Translations under genes and position numbers: made by a program
In this document: positions 1 through 12,000 of the stretch, piece after piece
How the letters are laid out: every line of letters begins with the position of its first letter
Position numbering within the stretch: the stretch's first letter is position 1
Source: Methylobacterium haplocladii
GTDB lineage: Bacteria > Pseudomonadota > Alphaproteobacteria > Rhizobiales > Beijerinckiaceae
DNA: 64,000 bases
NCBI RefSeq assembly: GCF_007992175.1
Contig: NZ_BJZT01000013.1
Coordinates: 62,001-126,000, forward strand
Direction of reading: 5' to 3'
The notes under the pieces: generated by a model
What the model was told of the DNA's origin: nothing
The model's input: the letters and a program-made list of their open reading frames with translations, nothing else
Databases searched by the model: none

Positions 1-497
1 TCACCGACGGCCAGATCTTCCTCGAGACCGACCTGTTCTACCAGGGCGTCCGCCCGGCGGTGAACGTCGGCCTCTCGGTCTCGCGCGTCGGCTCCTCGGC
101 CCAGACCAAGGCGATGAAAAAGGTCGCCGGCAAGATCAAGGGCGAGCTCGCGCAGTACCGCGAGATGGCAGCCTTCGCGCAGTTCGGCTCGGACCTCGAC
201 GCCTCGACGCAAAAGCTCCTGAACCGCGGCTCGCGTCTCACCGAGCTCCTGAAGCAGGCGCAGTTCGCCCCGCTGAAGATGGAAGAGCAGGTCGCGGTGA
301 TCTATGCCGGCGTGAACGGCTATCTCGATAAGATGCCCGTCAGCAAAGTGCGTCCCTTCGAGGACAAGCTGCTCGAGACCCTTCGCTCCAAGCATTCGGA
401 CCTGCTCGGCGCGATCCGCGACTCGAAGGACCTGTCGGACGACAGCGCCGGCAAGCTCAAGAGCGTGGTCGAGAGCGTCTCCAAGTCGTTCAACTGA
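1..497 (+). CDS. atpA: F1 ATP synthase subunit alpha, C-terminal part (5' end outside window)
   Basis: The open frame runs into the window from the left edge (first full codon at base 3) and ends with TGA at 495-497. The visible part begins with the AtpA stretch [20 protein letters not shown] and continues through [14 protein letters not shown] to the helical C-terminal domain, which gates rotation against gamma. Subunit alpha carries the non-catalytic nucleotide sites of the cytoplasmic F1 hexamer. About 164 of the usual ~509 residues are present. It is followed on the same strand by atpG, atpD and atpC, the usual alphaproteobacterial F1 operon order, although a repeat element sits in the gap before atpG. 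Identity is certain; the 5' end cannot be judged here. Confidence 0.97.
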   Translation, partial: TDGQIFLETDLFYQGVRPAVNVGLSVSRVGSSAQTKAMKKVAGKIKGELAQYREMAAFAQFGSDLDASTQKLLNRGSRLTELLKQAQFAPLKMEEQVAVIYAGVNGYLDKMPVSKVRPFEDKLLETLRSKHSDLLGAIRDSKDLSDDSAGKLKSVVESVSKSFN

Positions 498-511
498 TCT
501 CGCACACACCA

Positions 512-624
512 CGTCATCCCGGGGCCGCGAAGCGGAACCCGGGATCCACTCACAAGCTCCGAGTTTCGGTATCGTCGCTCCCAGTCGTGGTTTCCGGGTT
601 CGCCTGCGGCGCCCCGGAATGACG
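512..624. repeat. Intergenic palindromic repeat, family A copy 1 (inside atp operon)
   Basis: The ends are CGTCATCCCGGGG and CCCCGGAATGACG, nearly perfect inverted arms. Inside are the sub-motifs GCGAAGCGGAACCCGGGAT and TTTCCGGGTTCGCCTGCGGC. Related copies with the same ends lie at about 21684-21827 and 56021-56138. It fills the atpA-atpG gap, so if the operon is co-transcribed the element is carried in the mRNA as a large hairpin. Confidence 0.85.
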
Positions 625-661
625 GTGACATGGAAGCGGCAAGGATTACGAAAGCTTCTCG

Positions 662-3095
<2,434 letters not shown>

Positions 3096-3110
3096 GCGGC
3101 CTCCTGCTGC

Positions 3111-3204
3111 CGTCGTTGCGAGCGTAGCGAAGCAATCCAGGGCCAAAGCGCCGATCGTCTGGGATGCGCTCTGGATTGCTTCGGGTTCCCCTCGCAATGA
3201 CGAC
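3111..3204. repeat. Intergenic palindromic repeat, family B copy 1 (inside atp operon)
   Basis: Outer arms GTCGTTGCGAG and CTCGCAATGAC, inner arms GAAGCAATCCAG and CTGGATTGCTTC. A second copy with the same two nested arm pairs is at 14876-14969 downstream of the yejB-like gene. The element occupies the atpD-atpC gap and would fold as a long hairpin in the operon transcript. Confidence 0.85.
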
Positions 3205-3302
3205 TGACGGAGGACCGGCTGGTCCAAGGTCCTTCGCGAATCGTCAGCCTTTCCCCGCTGGGGCGAGGCACATGCCAACCGGACGACGGAAACGCTCAAA
3301 CG

Positions 3303-3707
3303 ATGGCCACCTTCCACTTCGATTTCGTCGGCCCCGAGCGGACGCTGTATTCCGGCGAGGTCGAGGCCGTTCAGATCCCCGGTACGGAGGGCGAGATGAC
3401 GGTGCTGCCGGGCCACGCGCCCGTACTCACGACCCTCAAAGTCGGGGTGATCACCGTCACCGAGAAGGCCGGCAGCGGCAAGCGCATCTACGTGCAGGGC
3501 GGCTTCGCCGATATCGGCCCGAACGCCGTGACCGTGCTCGCCGAGCGCGCCGCGCCGATCGAGGAGGTCAATCCGGCCATGATCGATAAGGAGATCGAGG
3601 CCGCCGAGCTCGCCCGCGACGCCACCGAGGATCTCGAGAAGCGCGAGCAGCTCAACGGCCAGATCGTGCAGTTGCGCGAAGCCAAGCACGTCCTCGGCGC
3701 CAACTGA
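3303..3707 (+). CDS. atpC: F1 ATP synthase subunit epsilon
   Basis: A 134-residue protein starting MATFHFDFVGPERTLYSGEV, the beta-sandwich domain of epsilon. The conserved block IPGTEGEMTVLPGHAPVLT follows and a helical C-terminal hairpin ends at LGAN. Epsilon sits on the foot of gamma and regulates ATPase activity. It is the last gene of the operon and is followed after about 35 bases by a strong intrinsic terminator. The 207-bp gap to atpD is unusually long because of the family B repeat. Start and length fit the family. Confidence 0.96.
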   Translation: MATFHFDFVGPERTLYSGEVEAVQIPGTEGEMTVLPGHAPVLTTLKVGVITVTEKAGSGKRIYVQGGFADIGPNAVTVLAERAAPIEEVNPAMIDKEIEAAELARDATEDLEKREQLNGQIVQLREAKHVLGAN

Positions 3708-3741
3708 ATTTTCGGCAGTCCGTATCGGCGGCTCCCACAGA

Positions 3742-3782
3742 CGAAAACGCCCGCCGGGAGCCCCTTCCGGCGGGTGTTTTCG
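3742..3782 (+). terminator. Intrinsic terminator after atpC
   Basis: A stem CGAAAACGCCCGCCGG pairs with CCGGCGGGTGTTTTCG across a loop of about 9 bases, and the right arm ends in a TTTT run. The symmetric A-run/T-run makes it potentially bidirectional. It marks the end of the atp operon. Confidence 0.85.
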
Positions 3783-3848
3783 TGTCTGCCGCCGCTCTCG
3801 CGGCCGCTCTCCGCCTGTGCCATCCTCGCCGCGCATCGAGGAACGCCC

Positions 3849-4244
3849 ATGCTCCATCATCGTCTGCCGTCCGTGATCGCCGGTCTTGCCGCCACGCTCC
3901 TTCTCGGAAGCGCCGCGGCGCAGGAGGTGAAGCGCACCGAGCTCGGCCGCACGCCCGTCTCCGGGGTCGAGGGCAAGGAGATCGTGGTCCAGCTCGTCGA
4001 GATCCCGCCGGGCGCGACCTCCAAGCGGCATTTCCACAATGGCGAGGAGGCGTTCTACGTCCTCCAAGGCGGTACGGCGCAATCGCCCGGTAAGGAACCG
4101 AAGACCCGCCCCGCCGGCGAGAACGGCATCAACCTGCGCGAAGTGCCCCACGCCGGCTACACCAATGTCGGCGCCGTGCCCTTGAAGATCCTGTCGGTCT
4201 ACGTCGTCGACAAGGACAAGCCGCTCCAGGTGCCGGTGCCCTGA
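3849..4244 (+). CDS. Exported cupin-domain protein
   Basis: A 131-residue protein with a signal peptide (positively charged start, hydrophobic stretch IAGLAATLLLGSAAA, then Q). The rest is a single cupin barrel with the metal-binding motif RHFHNGEEAFYVLQG (two His and Glu), so a small metal-dependent or sugar-binding periplasmic protein is likely. The start chosen is the ATG at 3849 directly before the signal peptide, with a GAGGA-like site upstream; a longer frame from 3774 would run through the atpC terminator and is rejected. It stands alone between the atp operon and recA. The substrate cannot be inferred from sequence. Confidence 0.85.
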   Translation: MLHHRLPSVIAGLAATLLLGSAAAQEVKRTELGRTPVSGVEGKEIVVQLVEIPPGATSKRHFHNGEEAFYVLQGGTAQSPGKEPKTRPAGENGINLREVPHAGYTNVGAVPLKILSVYVVDKDKPLQVPVP

Positions 4245-4261
4245 GCCGGGACATCGACCCG

Positions 4262-4276
4262 GAACGAAGATGGAAC
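4262..4276. promoter_or_regulatory. LexA (SOS) operator upstream of recA
   Basis: GAACGAAGATGGAAC fits the alphaproteobacterial SOS box GAAC-N7-GAAC exactly. It lies 105 bases upstream of the recA ATG, which supports LexA control of recA as known in other Rhizobiales. Confidence 0.85.
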
Positions 4277-4293
4277 TTCTGCCGATGAGCGGC

Positions 4294-4322
4294 TTGCGGC
4301 GTGAGAACAAAAGAGGTACAAA
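4294..4322 (+). promoter_or_regulatory. Candidate recA promoter overlapping a second, imperfect LexA half-site pair
   Basis: TTGCGG and TACAAA are separated by 17 bases and could be the -35 and -10. Within the spacer and -10 lies GAACAAAAGAGGTAC (4305-4319), which matches GAAC-N7-GAAC except for one base. A repressor there would block the promoter directly. The promoter match is weak (3/6 and 4/6), so this is inference. Confidence 0.4.
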
Positions 4323-4381
4323 ATGGGCTGCGGCGCCGCATTGAGAACGCTGCCCGCCCCATGCATAAGGAAGCCCGACTC

Positions 4382-5470
4382 ATGGCCCAGCCTGCGCTGA
4401 AGATGGTGGAACCCTCGACGATGGCAGTGGACAAGGACAAGTCGAAGGCGATCGACGCCGCTTTGTCCCAGATCGAGCGTGCCTTCGGTAAGGGCTCGAT
4501 CATGCGGCTCGGCAAGAACGACAAGATTGCGGAAGTCGAGACCGTATCGACCGGGTCGCTCGGCCTCGACATCGCGCTCGGCGTCGGCGGCCTGCCGCGC
4601 GGCCGTGTCATCGAGATTTACGGCCCGGAATCCTCGGGCAAGACCACGCTGGCGCTCCATACCATCGCCGAGGCCCAGAAGACGGGCGGCGTCTGCGCCT
4701 TCGTCGACGCCGAGCACGCCCTCGACCCGATCTACGCGCGCAAGCTCGGCGTACAGCTCGACGACCTGCTGATCTCGCAGCCCGATACCGGCGAGCAGGC
4801 GTTGGAGATCACCGACACGCTGGTGCGCTCGGGCGCCATCGACGTCCTCGTGGTCGACTCGGTCGCCGCGCTCACGCCGCGCGCCGAGATCGAGGGCGAG
4901 ATGGGCGACAGCCAGCCGGGACTTCAGGCCCGCCTGATGAGCCAGGCCCTGCGCAAGCTCACCGGCTCGATCTCGCGGTCGAAGTGCATGGTCATCTTCA
5001 TCAACCAGATCCGCATGAAGATCGGTGTCATGTATGGTTCGCCGGAGACCACCACCGGCGGCAATGCGCTCAAGTTCTACGCCTCCGTCCGCCTCGACAT
5101 CCGCCGCATCTCGACCCTGAAGGATCGCGACGAGGCGATCGGCAACCAGGTCCGCGTCAAGGTCGTCAAGAACAAGGTCGCGCCGCCCTTCAAGCAGGTC
5201 GAGTTCGACATCATGTTCGGCGAGGGCGTGTCGAAGGTCGGCGAACTCATCGACCTCGGCGTGAAGGCCGGCATCGTGGAGAAGTCCGGCGCCTGGTTCT
5301 CCTACGACAGCCAGCGCCTCGGCCAGGGCCGCGAGAACTCGAAGGGCTTCCTGCGCGACAACCCGGCCATCGCCGACAAGATCGAAGCCTCGATCCGCCA
5401 GAATTCGGGCCTCGTCGCCGAGCGGATTCTGGAGACGGTCAAGCCGAGCGCGGACGAGTTGGACGACTGA
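4382..5470 (+). CDS. recA: Recombinase RecA
   Basis: A 362-residue RecA with all core motifs: Walker A GPESSGKT at 81-88, the DNA-binding loop region with [20 protein letters not shown], and [20 protein letters not shown]. It forms filaments on single-stranded DNA for homologous recombination and stimulates LexA self-cleavage. The start chosen is the ATG giving [12 protein letters not shown], as typical of Methylobacteriaceae. A GTG at 4301 in the same frame would lie inside the operator/promoter region and is rejected. The C-terminal tail is acidic (SADELDD). It stands as a single gene, followed by a family C repeat and the convergent gcvP. Confidence 0.97.
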   Translation: MAQPALKMVEPSTMAVDKDKSKAIDAALSQIERAFGKGSIMRLGKNDKIAEVETVSTGSLGLDIALGVGGLPRGRVIEIYGPESSGKTTLALHTIAEAQKTGGVCAFVDAEHALDPIYARKLGVQLDDLLISQPDTGEQALEITDTLVRSGAIDVLVVDSVAALTPRAEIEGEMGDSQPGLQARLMSQALRKLTGSISRSKCMVIFINQIRMKIGVMYGSPETTTGGNALKFYASVRLDIRRISTLKDRDEAIGNQVRVKVVKNKVAPPFKQVEFDIMFGEGVSKVGELIDLGVKAGIVEKSGAWFSYDSQRLGQGRENSKGFLRDNPAIADKIEASIRQNSGLVAERILETVKPSADELDD

Positions 5471-5504
5471 TTGGAATATCTCTCGCCCTTGCGGCTACTG
5501 CCCG

Positions 5505-5705
5505 TAGGGCTTCGGGTCGAAGCCATTCTCTTCTATCGTCCCACCAACCCCACTCACCCTGAGGTGTCCGCGCCAGCGGGCCTCGAAGGGTCCTCCAGAG
5601 ATCGCGGCGGCATCTGGAGGACCCATCCAGGCCTCCGCTGCGCTGCGGCACCTCAGGGTGAGGATGTGGGTGGGAGGGCCGATCGGATCCGTAGTGGCGT
5701 AGCCC
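5505..5705. repeat. Intergenic palindromic repeat, family C copy 1
   Basis: About 200 bases with the inverted blocks CACCCTGAGGTG and CACCTCAGGGTGAG, plus AAGGGTCCTCCAGAGATCGC against a matching CTGGAGGACCC. The copy at about 13491-13690 shares most of the sequence, including GGGTCGAAGCCATTCTCTTC. It fills the recA-gcvP convergent gap; nothing else is seen there. Confidence 0.85.
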
Positions 5706-5733
5706 GCAATGGGGGGAGGGCACGTCCCGAGCA

Positions 5734-8580
5734 TCACTCGGCAGCCTCGGTATAAGCCTCCACCGGCGGGCACGAGCAGACGAGGTTTCGATCGCCGTAG
5801 GCGTTGTCGACGCGGTTCACCGGCGGCCAGTACTTGTCCATGCGCAAGGACCCGCCCGGGAAACAGCCGGCTTCCCGCGAATAGGGCCGCTCCCAGGGGC
5901 CGATCAGGTCCTGCACCGTATGCGGCGCGTTCTTGAGCGGGTTGTCCGTCCGGTCCATGCGCCCGTCCTCGATCGCCCGGATTTCCTCGCGGATCGACAG
6001 CATCGCGTCGCAGAAGCGGTCGATCTCGCCCTTGGTCTCGGATTCCGTCGGCTCGATCATCAGGGTGCCGGCCACTGGCCAGCTCATGGTCGGCGGGTGG
6101 AAGCCGGCATCGATCAGGCGCTTAGCGACGTCGTCGACGCTGATTCCGGCGCTCTTCTGGAAGGGCCGAACGTCGACGATGCATTCGTGCGCCACGCGTC
6201 CGGTCTTGCCCGAATAGAGGATTGGGTAGGCGCCCTCGAGCCGCTTCGCGATGTAGTTGGCGTTGAGGATGGCGACGCGCGTTGCCTGGGTCAGGCCGCG
6301 GCCGCCCATCATCAGGCAGTAGCTCCACGAGATCGGGAGGATCGAGGCGGAGCCGAAGGGGGCGGCCGAGACCGCGCCCTCCTGGCCCGAGCGCGGGTCG
6401 CTCGGCAGGAACGGGATCAGGTGCGCCTTGACGCCGATCGGCCCCATGCCCGGCCCGCCGCCGCCGTGGGGAATGCAGAAGGTCTTGTGCAGGTTGAGGT
6501 GGCTGACGTCGGCGCCGATGTCGCCGGGCCGGGCGAGCCCGACCATCGCGTTGAGGTTCGCCCCGTCGAGATAGACCTGTCCGCCGTGGCCGTGGACGAT
6601 GTCGCAGATCTCGCGCACGCGGGTCTCGAACACCCCGTGCGTCGAGGGATAGGTGATCATGCAGGCCGCGAGGTTCGCGGAGTGCTGCTCGGCCTTCCGC
6701 GAAAAATCGTCGACGTCGATGTTGCCGTGCGCGTCGGCGCCCACCACCACGACACCCATCCCGCACATCTGCGCCGAAGCGGGGTTGGTGCCGTGCGCCG
6801 AGGACGGGATCAGGCAGACGGTGCGATGGCCCTCGCCGCGGGAGAGGTGGTAGCGGCGGATCGCGAGCAGTCCGGCATACTCCCCCTGCGCGCCCGAGTT
6901 CGGCTGCATCGAGATCGCGTCGTAGCCGGTGATGTCGCAGAGTTTCTGGGAAAGGTCGTCGATCAGCTCCTTGTAGCCGAGCGCCTGGTCCTCCGGCACG
7001 AAGGGATGGATCTCGGAAAACTCCGGCCAGGAGATCGGCAGCATCTCGGCGGTGGCGTTGAGCTTCATCGTGCAGGAGCCGAGCGGGATCATCGCCCGGT
7101 CGAGGGCGAGGTCGCGGTCGGCGAGGCGGCGCATGTAGCGCGTCATCTCGCTCTCGGCCCGGTTCATGTGGAAGATCGGGTGCGTGAGATACTCGGACGT
7201 CCGCTCCAGCGCCTTCGGCAGCCGCTGCTCGGGATAGCTCTCGTCGTAGTCGAGCGCCGCGCCGCCAAAGGCGCGCCAGACCGCCTGAACGATGTCGGGC
7301 CGGGTGCGCTGGTCGACCGAGATGCCGATGCGGTCCGTGCCGATCTTGCGCAGGTTCACGCCGTTCTCCACGGCGCTGCGCAGGATGACGCCCTGGAACG
7401 CCCCGACCTCCACCGTGATCGTGTCGAAAAACTCCTTCGGCTCCACCGCGAAGCCGAGGGCTTCGAGGCCCTCGGCGAGGCGCACGGCGTCGCGGTGGAC
7501 ACGCAGCGCGATCGCCTTCAGCCCGAGCGGCCCGTGATAGACCGCGTACATCGAGGCGATCACGGCGAGCAGCACCTGGGAGGTGCAGATGTTCGAGGTC
7601 GCCTTCTCCCGGCGGATATGTTGTTCGCGGGTCTGCAGGGCGAGGCGGTAGGCGCGGTTGCCGCGCGCATCCACCGAGACGCCGACGAGTCGGCCGGGCA
7701 GTCCGCGCTTGTGCGCGTCGCGGGTCGCCATGTAGGCGGCGTGCGGGCCGCCATAGCCCATCGGCACGCCGTAGCGCTGCATCGAGCCGATGGCGATGTC
7801 GGCCCCCATCTCGCCCGGCGCCTTGAGCACGGTCAGCGCCAGCGGGTCGGCCGCCATCACCGCGACGGCGCCGGCCTCATGGAGCCCTGCGATGACGTCC
7901 GAAAAATCGTGGATCGCGCCGCAGACGCCCGGATACTGGAAGATCGCGCCGAACACCGCGGCCGGGTCGAGATCCGAAAACGGGTCGCCGACCTGGATCA
8001 GCCAACCGAACGGCGTCGCGCGTGTTTTGAGGACCGCGATCGTCTGGGGCAGGCACTCGCGATCCACGAAGAAGGTGTTCTGGCCGTTCGTCGCGATGCG
8101 CTTGGCCGTGCCCATCGCCTCGGCTGCGGCGGTGGCCTCATCGAGGAGCGAGGCGTTGGCCACGTCGAGCGCCGTCAGGTCGCAGACCAGCGTCTGGAAG
8201 TTGATCAGCGCCTCGAGCCGGCCCTGACTGATCTCCGGCTGGTAGGGCGAATAGGCCGTGTACCAGGCCGGGTTCTCGAAGATGTTGCGCTGGATCGCCG
8301 GCGGCATCGTGGTGCCGTGGTAGCCCTGGCCGATCAGCGAGACGAGCAGCCGGTTCTTGTTCGCCGTCGCCCGCATCCGCTCGATCGCCCGCCGCTCCGT
8401 CAGCGAGCGCCCGAAATCGATGTACTCCGCCTGCCGGATGTCCGGCGGCAGCGTCTCGTCGATCAGCGCGTGCAGGGTCTTCGCCCCCACCACCTCCAGC
8501 ATCTCGGCGATCTCCGAGAGCTTCGGGCCGATATGCCGGCGGGCTGCGAAATCGAACGGATCGTGCTTGTCGACCTTCAT
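5734..8580 (-). CDS. gcvP: Glycine dehydrogenase (decarboxylating), P-protein of the glycine cleavage system
   Basis: A 948-residue single-chain P-protein with both homologous halves. The C-terminal half holds the PLP lysine in [16 protein letters not shown] (Lys about 699) and the glycine-rich loop that follows. It decarboxylates glycine and passes the aminomethyl group to the lipoyl H-protein, linking glycine/serine and one-carbon metabolism, which matters in a methylotroph-type organism. gcvT and gcvH, often just upstream of gcvP, are not in the 500 bases before the start, so here gcvP is either separated from them or alone. The ATG gives [19 protein letters not shown], a normal N terminus. 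No riboswitch-like structure was recognised upstream. Confidence 0.96.
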   Translation of the reverse strand: MKVDKHDPFDFAARRHIGPKLSEIAEMLEVVGAKTLHALIDETLPPDIRQAEYIDFGRSLTERRAIERMRATANKNRLLVSLIGQGYHGTTMPPAIQRNIFENPAWYTAYSPYQPEISQGRLEALINFQTLVCDLTALDVANASLLDEATAAAEAMGTAKRIATNGQNTFFVDRECLPQTIAVLKTRATPFGWLIQVGDPFSDLDPAAVFGAIFQYPGVCGAIHDFSDVIAGLHEAGAVAVMAADPLALTVLKAPGEMGADIAIGSMQRYGVPMGYGGPHAAYMATRDAHKRGLPGRLVGVSVDARGNRAYRLALQTREQHIRREKATSNICTSQVLLAVIASMYAVYHGPLGLKAIALRVHRDAVRLAEGLEALGFAVEPKEFFDTITVEVGAFQGVILRSAVENGVNLRKIGTDRIGISVDQRTRPDIVQAVWRAFGGAALDYDESYPEQRLPKALERTSEYLTHPIFHMNRAESEMTRYMRRLADRDLALDRAMIPLGSCTMKLNATAEMLPISWPEFSEIHPFVPEDQALGYKELIDDLSQKLCDITGYDAISMQPNSGAQGEYAGLLAIRRYHLSRGEGHRTVCLIPSSAHGTNPASAQMCGMGVVVVGADAHGNIDVDDFSRKAEQHSANLAACMITYPSTHGVFETRVREICDIVHGHGGQVYLDGANLNAMVGLARPGDIGADVSHLNLHKTFCIPHGGGGPGMGPIGVKAHLIPFLPSDPRSGQEGAVSAAPFGSASILPISWSYCLMMGGRGLTQATRVAILNANYIAKRLEGAYPILYSGKTGRVAHECIVDVRPFQKSAGISVDDVAKRLIDAGFHPPTMSWPVAGTLMIEPTESETKGEIDRFCDAMLSIREEIRAIEDGRMDRTDNPLKNAPHTVQDLIGPWERPYSREAGCFPGGSLRMDKYWPPVNRVDNAYGDRNLVCSCPPVEAYTEAAE

Positions 8581-8821
8581 GGGGCTGGCCTCGCTGAGAC
8601 GCGATGGAAGTGCCGCGGCGCGACCCCTTGGTTTTTTGTTTGCGCAGCGATGCAGCAGCCTAGCCCGGCGCGCGGCGCCTGTGGAGGTGGCGCTTGGTGC
8701 AATCGTCGGGGGCGCCGTGCTGCCGCCGATCGACTTGGCTCGCGGACAAAAACGCCGGCTTGCTCATCATGGACGGCCCATACCCTGACGGCATGTCGGT
8801 CGAGATTCCTATCTGCTGCAG
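8581..8821. other. Gene-poor start of the gcvP-addA divergent region
   Basis: This stretch should contain the gcvP promoter. A T-run (GGTTTTTTGTTT at about 8630) lies 50 bases upstream of the gcvP start. No convincing gene or conserved structure is seen; a 48-codon ORF begins at 8822. Confidence 0.4.
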
Positions 8822-8968
8822 ATGGACGAGCCGGGCCACGCGCCGCGGATCGTCTTCCAATGGCCGATCTCGGCGCCCGACGGGCGGTCGCCGCGCGTGC
8901 GTTCGGTCTGGTGGGTCGACGACGAAGACGCTGCACACTTCGTCACGGCCATTCCGCTGACGGATTGA
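8822..8968 (+). CDS. Possible small or truncated protein, 48 residues
   Basis: This frame reads MDEPGHAPRIVFQWPISAP and ends AAHFVTAIPLTD. Its third codon positions are almost all G or C, like real genes here, while the other frames look random. Coding-like sequence continues upstream of the ATG for about 11 codons to a stop at 8786, and an ATG at 8793 sits in another frame. The gene may therefore be a 5'-truncated or frameshifted remnant. No good ribosome-binding site is seen and the family is not recognised. Confidence 0.35.
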   Translation: MDEPGHAPRIVFQWPISAPDGRSPRVRSVWWVDDEDAAHFVTAIPLTD

Positions 8969-9099
8969 GGCTAGGGACCTATGATGCTCCGACGATCGGC
9001 GGTCGTCAGGAATAGCGAGAGAGCCGCGACCATGTCCCACACCAAGCTGCCGGACCGCCGGAACGATCGGCGCGGATCCGCGTCACGGAAAGCCGCCCG

Positions 9100-12000
9100 G
9101 TGAACGCCCCCTTCGTCGTCGACCCCCAGACCCAGGCCGCCCAGCGCCGGGCGGCCGATCCGCGCGTGTCGGCCTGGGTCTCGGCCAATGCCGGAGCCGG
9201 CAAGACCAAGGTGCTCACCGACCGGGTGCTGCGCCTGCTGCTCGACGGGGCGCCCCCCGGGCGCATCCTCTGCCTCACCTTCACCAAGGCGGCGGCGGCC
9301 AACATGTCGATCCGCGTGTTCCAGCGCCTCGGCCGCTGGGTGACGCTCGACGACGACGCCCTCACCGCCGAGCTCGTCGAACTCACCGGCGAGCGCCCGT
9401 CGCGAAAAAACCTGAGCCTCGCTCGACGCCTCTTCGCCCGCGCGGTGGAGACGCCCGGCGGCCTCAAGATCGAGACGCTGCACGCCCTCTGCGAGCGGCT
9501 GCTGCACATGTTTCCGTTCGAAGCCAACGTGCCGGCCCGGTTCGAGGTGCTCGACGAGGACCAGACCCGCGAGGCCTTCGCGGCCGAGACCGACGGGGTG
9601 CTGGCCGATGCGGTGCTCGGCGGGCACCCGGACCTGCGCACGGCCCTTGACGTGGTCGGGCCGGAGGCGGCCGGCGATGCGCTTCGCGAGGCCCTGCGCG
9701 GTGCGATGCGGAAGCGCGCCTTCTTCGCGGACGGGGGGCGCACCCTGGACGCCGGCCTCGCCGACCTTTCGCGGGCTCTCGGGCTGGCGGCCGGTGAGAC
9801 CGTGGCCACGATCGAGGATCGCATCCTCTCGGGCGGTCTCGTCGGGGACGCGGACCTCGCGGGCCGGCTGCGCACGGGCAAGGCGACGGACGACAGGATC
9901 GCCGCCGGTCTGATCGCCGCGGCGAATGCGCCGGACCCGGCACAGGCGCTGGAAGCCTATCGCGCGGTGTTCTTCACCGACGACGACAAGCCTCGCAAGA
10001 GCCTTGGCACGAAGGGCGTTCCGGAGGACGCGCGCCAGACGCTGGCCGACGAGCAGGACCGCCTGATTCCGCTGTTCGATCGTCTCCGGGCGGCCCGGAC
10101 CCATGCCCGCACAAGCGCGCTCTTCACGCTCGCCGCCGAGATCCACCACCGCGTCGAGGCTCGGAAGGCACGGCTCGGTGCCCTCGATTTCGACGACCTG
10201 ATCCACAAGACCGTCGACCTGCTGCGGCGGGTCGACGCGACCTGGGTGCTGTACAAGCTCGACCGCGGCATCGATCACGTCCTCGTCGACGAGGCGCAGG
10301 ACACCAATCCCGAGCAGTGGGAGATCCTGCGCCGCATCACCGCCGAGTTCGCGGCCGGAGAGGGGTCCCGCGAGATCCTGCGCACCCGCTTCGCGGTCGG
10401 CGATCCCAAGCAGTCGATCTACAGCTTCCAGGGGGCCGAGCCGCGCGAGTTCGAGGAGACGCGCCGGGACTGGCGCCGGGCCGCCGACGAGGCCGCGCTC
10501 CCCTTCGCCGATGTCGGGCTGACGCTCTCGTTCCGCTCCGCTGCCGGCGTGCTGCGGGCGGTGGATGCGGTGTTCGCCGTGCCGGAGCATTACGAGGGCC
10601 TGTCCTTCGACGACGCGGCCACCGGCACCGTCCACGGCTCGGCCCGCGGCACCGCACCCGGCTCGGTCGAGATCTGGCCGATCGCCGAACCGGCCGACGA
10701 GCCGGAGCCCGATGCCTGGGCCGCGCCCGTCGACGCGCCGGAGGCCAACGCCCCGGCCATCGTGGTGGCCCGGCGCATCGCCGCCGCGGTGCGGGACTGG
10801 ACCACCACGGGCGACGTCTGCGGGCGGGTCTGGCGGCCCGGCGACGTGCTGATCCTGGTGCGCAAGCGCTCGGCGGCGTTCGAGGAGGTGATCCGCGCGC
10901 TCAAGGGCTTCGGCGTGCCCGTCGCCGGTCAGGACCGGCTCGAAGTCGCCGGCCACATCGCCGTGCTCGATCTCGTCGCGGCGGGCCGGTCCGGTTTGCT
11001 GCCCGCCGACGACCTGACGCTGGCTACCGCCCTCAAGACGCCGCTGGTCGGGCTCACCGACGACGACCTCGTGCGCATCGCTGCCCGCCGCCCGGAGGAG
11101 GAAACGCTGGAGGACGCGCTCTCCCGGCTCGCGAAGGCCGGCGATCCGGCGGCCCTGCGCGGGCAGGCCGCGCTCGCGGTCTGGATCGGGCTCGCGGCGA
11201 CGGAGGGGCCGTTCGGCTTCTACGCCGCCCTGCTCGGGCCGCTCGGCGGCCGCAGGCAGCTGGTGGCCCGGCTCGGCGGCGAGGCGGGCGACGCCATCGA
11301 CGTGTTCCTCGCCGCCGCCCAGGCCTTCGAGGGCGGCAGCGACGCGCCGAGCCTCGACAGCTTCCTCGCCCGCTACGTCGCACGGCCCGGACGGGGCGAA
11401 TCCGGCCACACCGTCAAGCGCGACATGGAGGCCCATCGCAACGAGGTCCGGGTGATGACCGTCCACGGCGCCAAGGGGCTCGAGGCGCCGGTGGTGGTGG
11501 TGATCGACGGCTGCGAGCCGCTGGGGCGCAACGACCCGCCGCTGCTCTCGCTGGCCGCGCCCGCCGGCAGGGATCTGCTCCCGCCGGTCTGGGCCATGGG
11601 CCGCACGCAGGACTCGTCCGCGACCGCCGAGGCCCGCGAGATGCTGCACGCACGCTCGCGCGAGGAGCACAACCGCCTCCTCTACGTCGCGATGACCCGC
11701 GCCGCCGACCATCTCGTGATCGCCCCCTATCGCGGCGCGACCCTCGAATCGCCGGCCTCGTGGTGCGAGATGGTGCGGATCGGCCTGGAGCGCGGCCTCG
11801 GGCCGGGCGAGGCCTTGGAAACGCCCCAGGGACCGGTCACGCTCTGGCGCGAGGGCACGGCCGGCGGGGCCCGGGCTCACGAAGCGGGGACGACGGAAGC
11901 CGGCGACGCGTCGGTGCCGTCGTGGCTGCACCGCCCGGCCGCGCCGGAGCATGAGGCAGCGCCTCCGGTCAGCCCCTCCGGCGCGCTCTCCGCCGCCGAC

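Noticed and set aside
4301..4381. Longer RecA from GTG 4301
   Set aside because: It would place the start inside the promoter/operator region, and the added 27 residues are not typical of RecA.
5920..9015. 1031-codon plus-strand frame opposite gcvP
   Set aside because: Shadow of gcvP codon bias; peptide composition is Arg/His/Asp/Val-rich without motifs.
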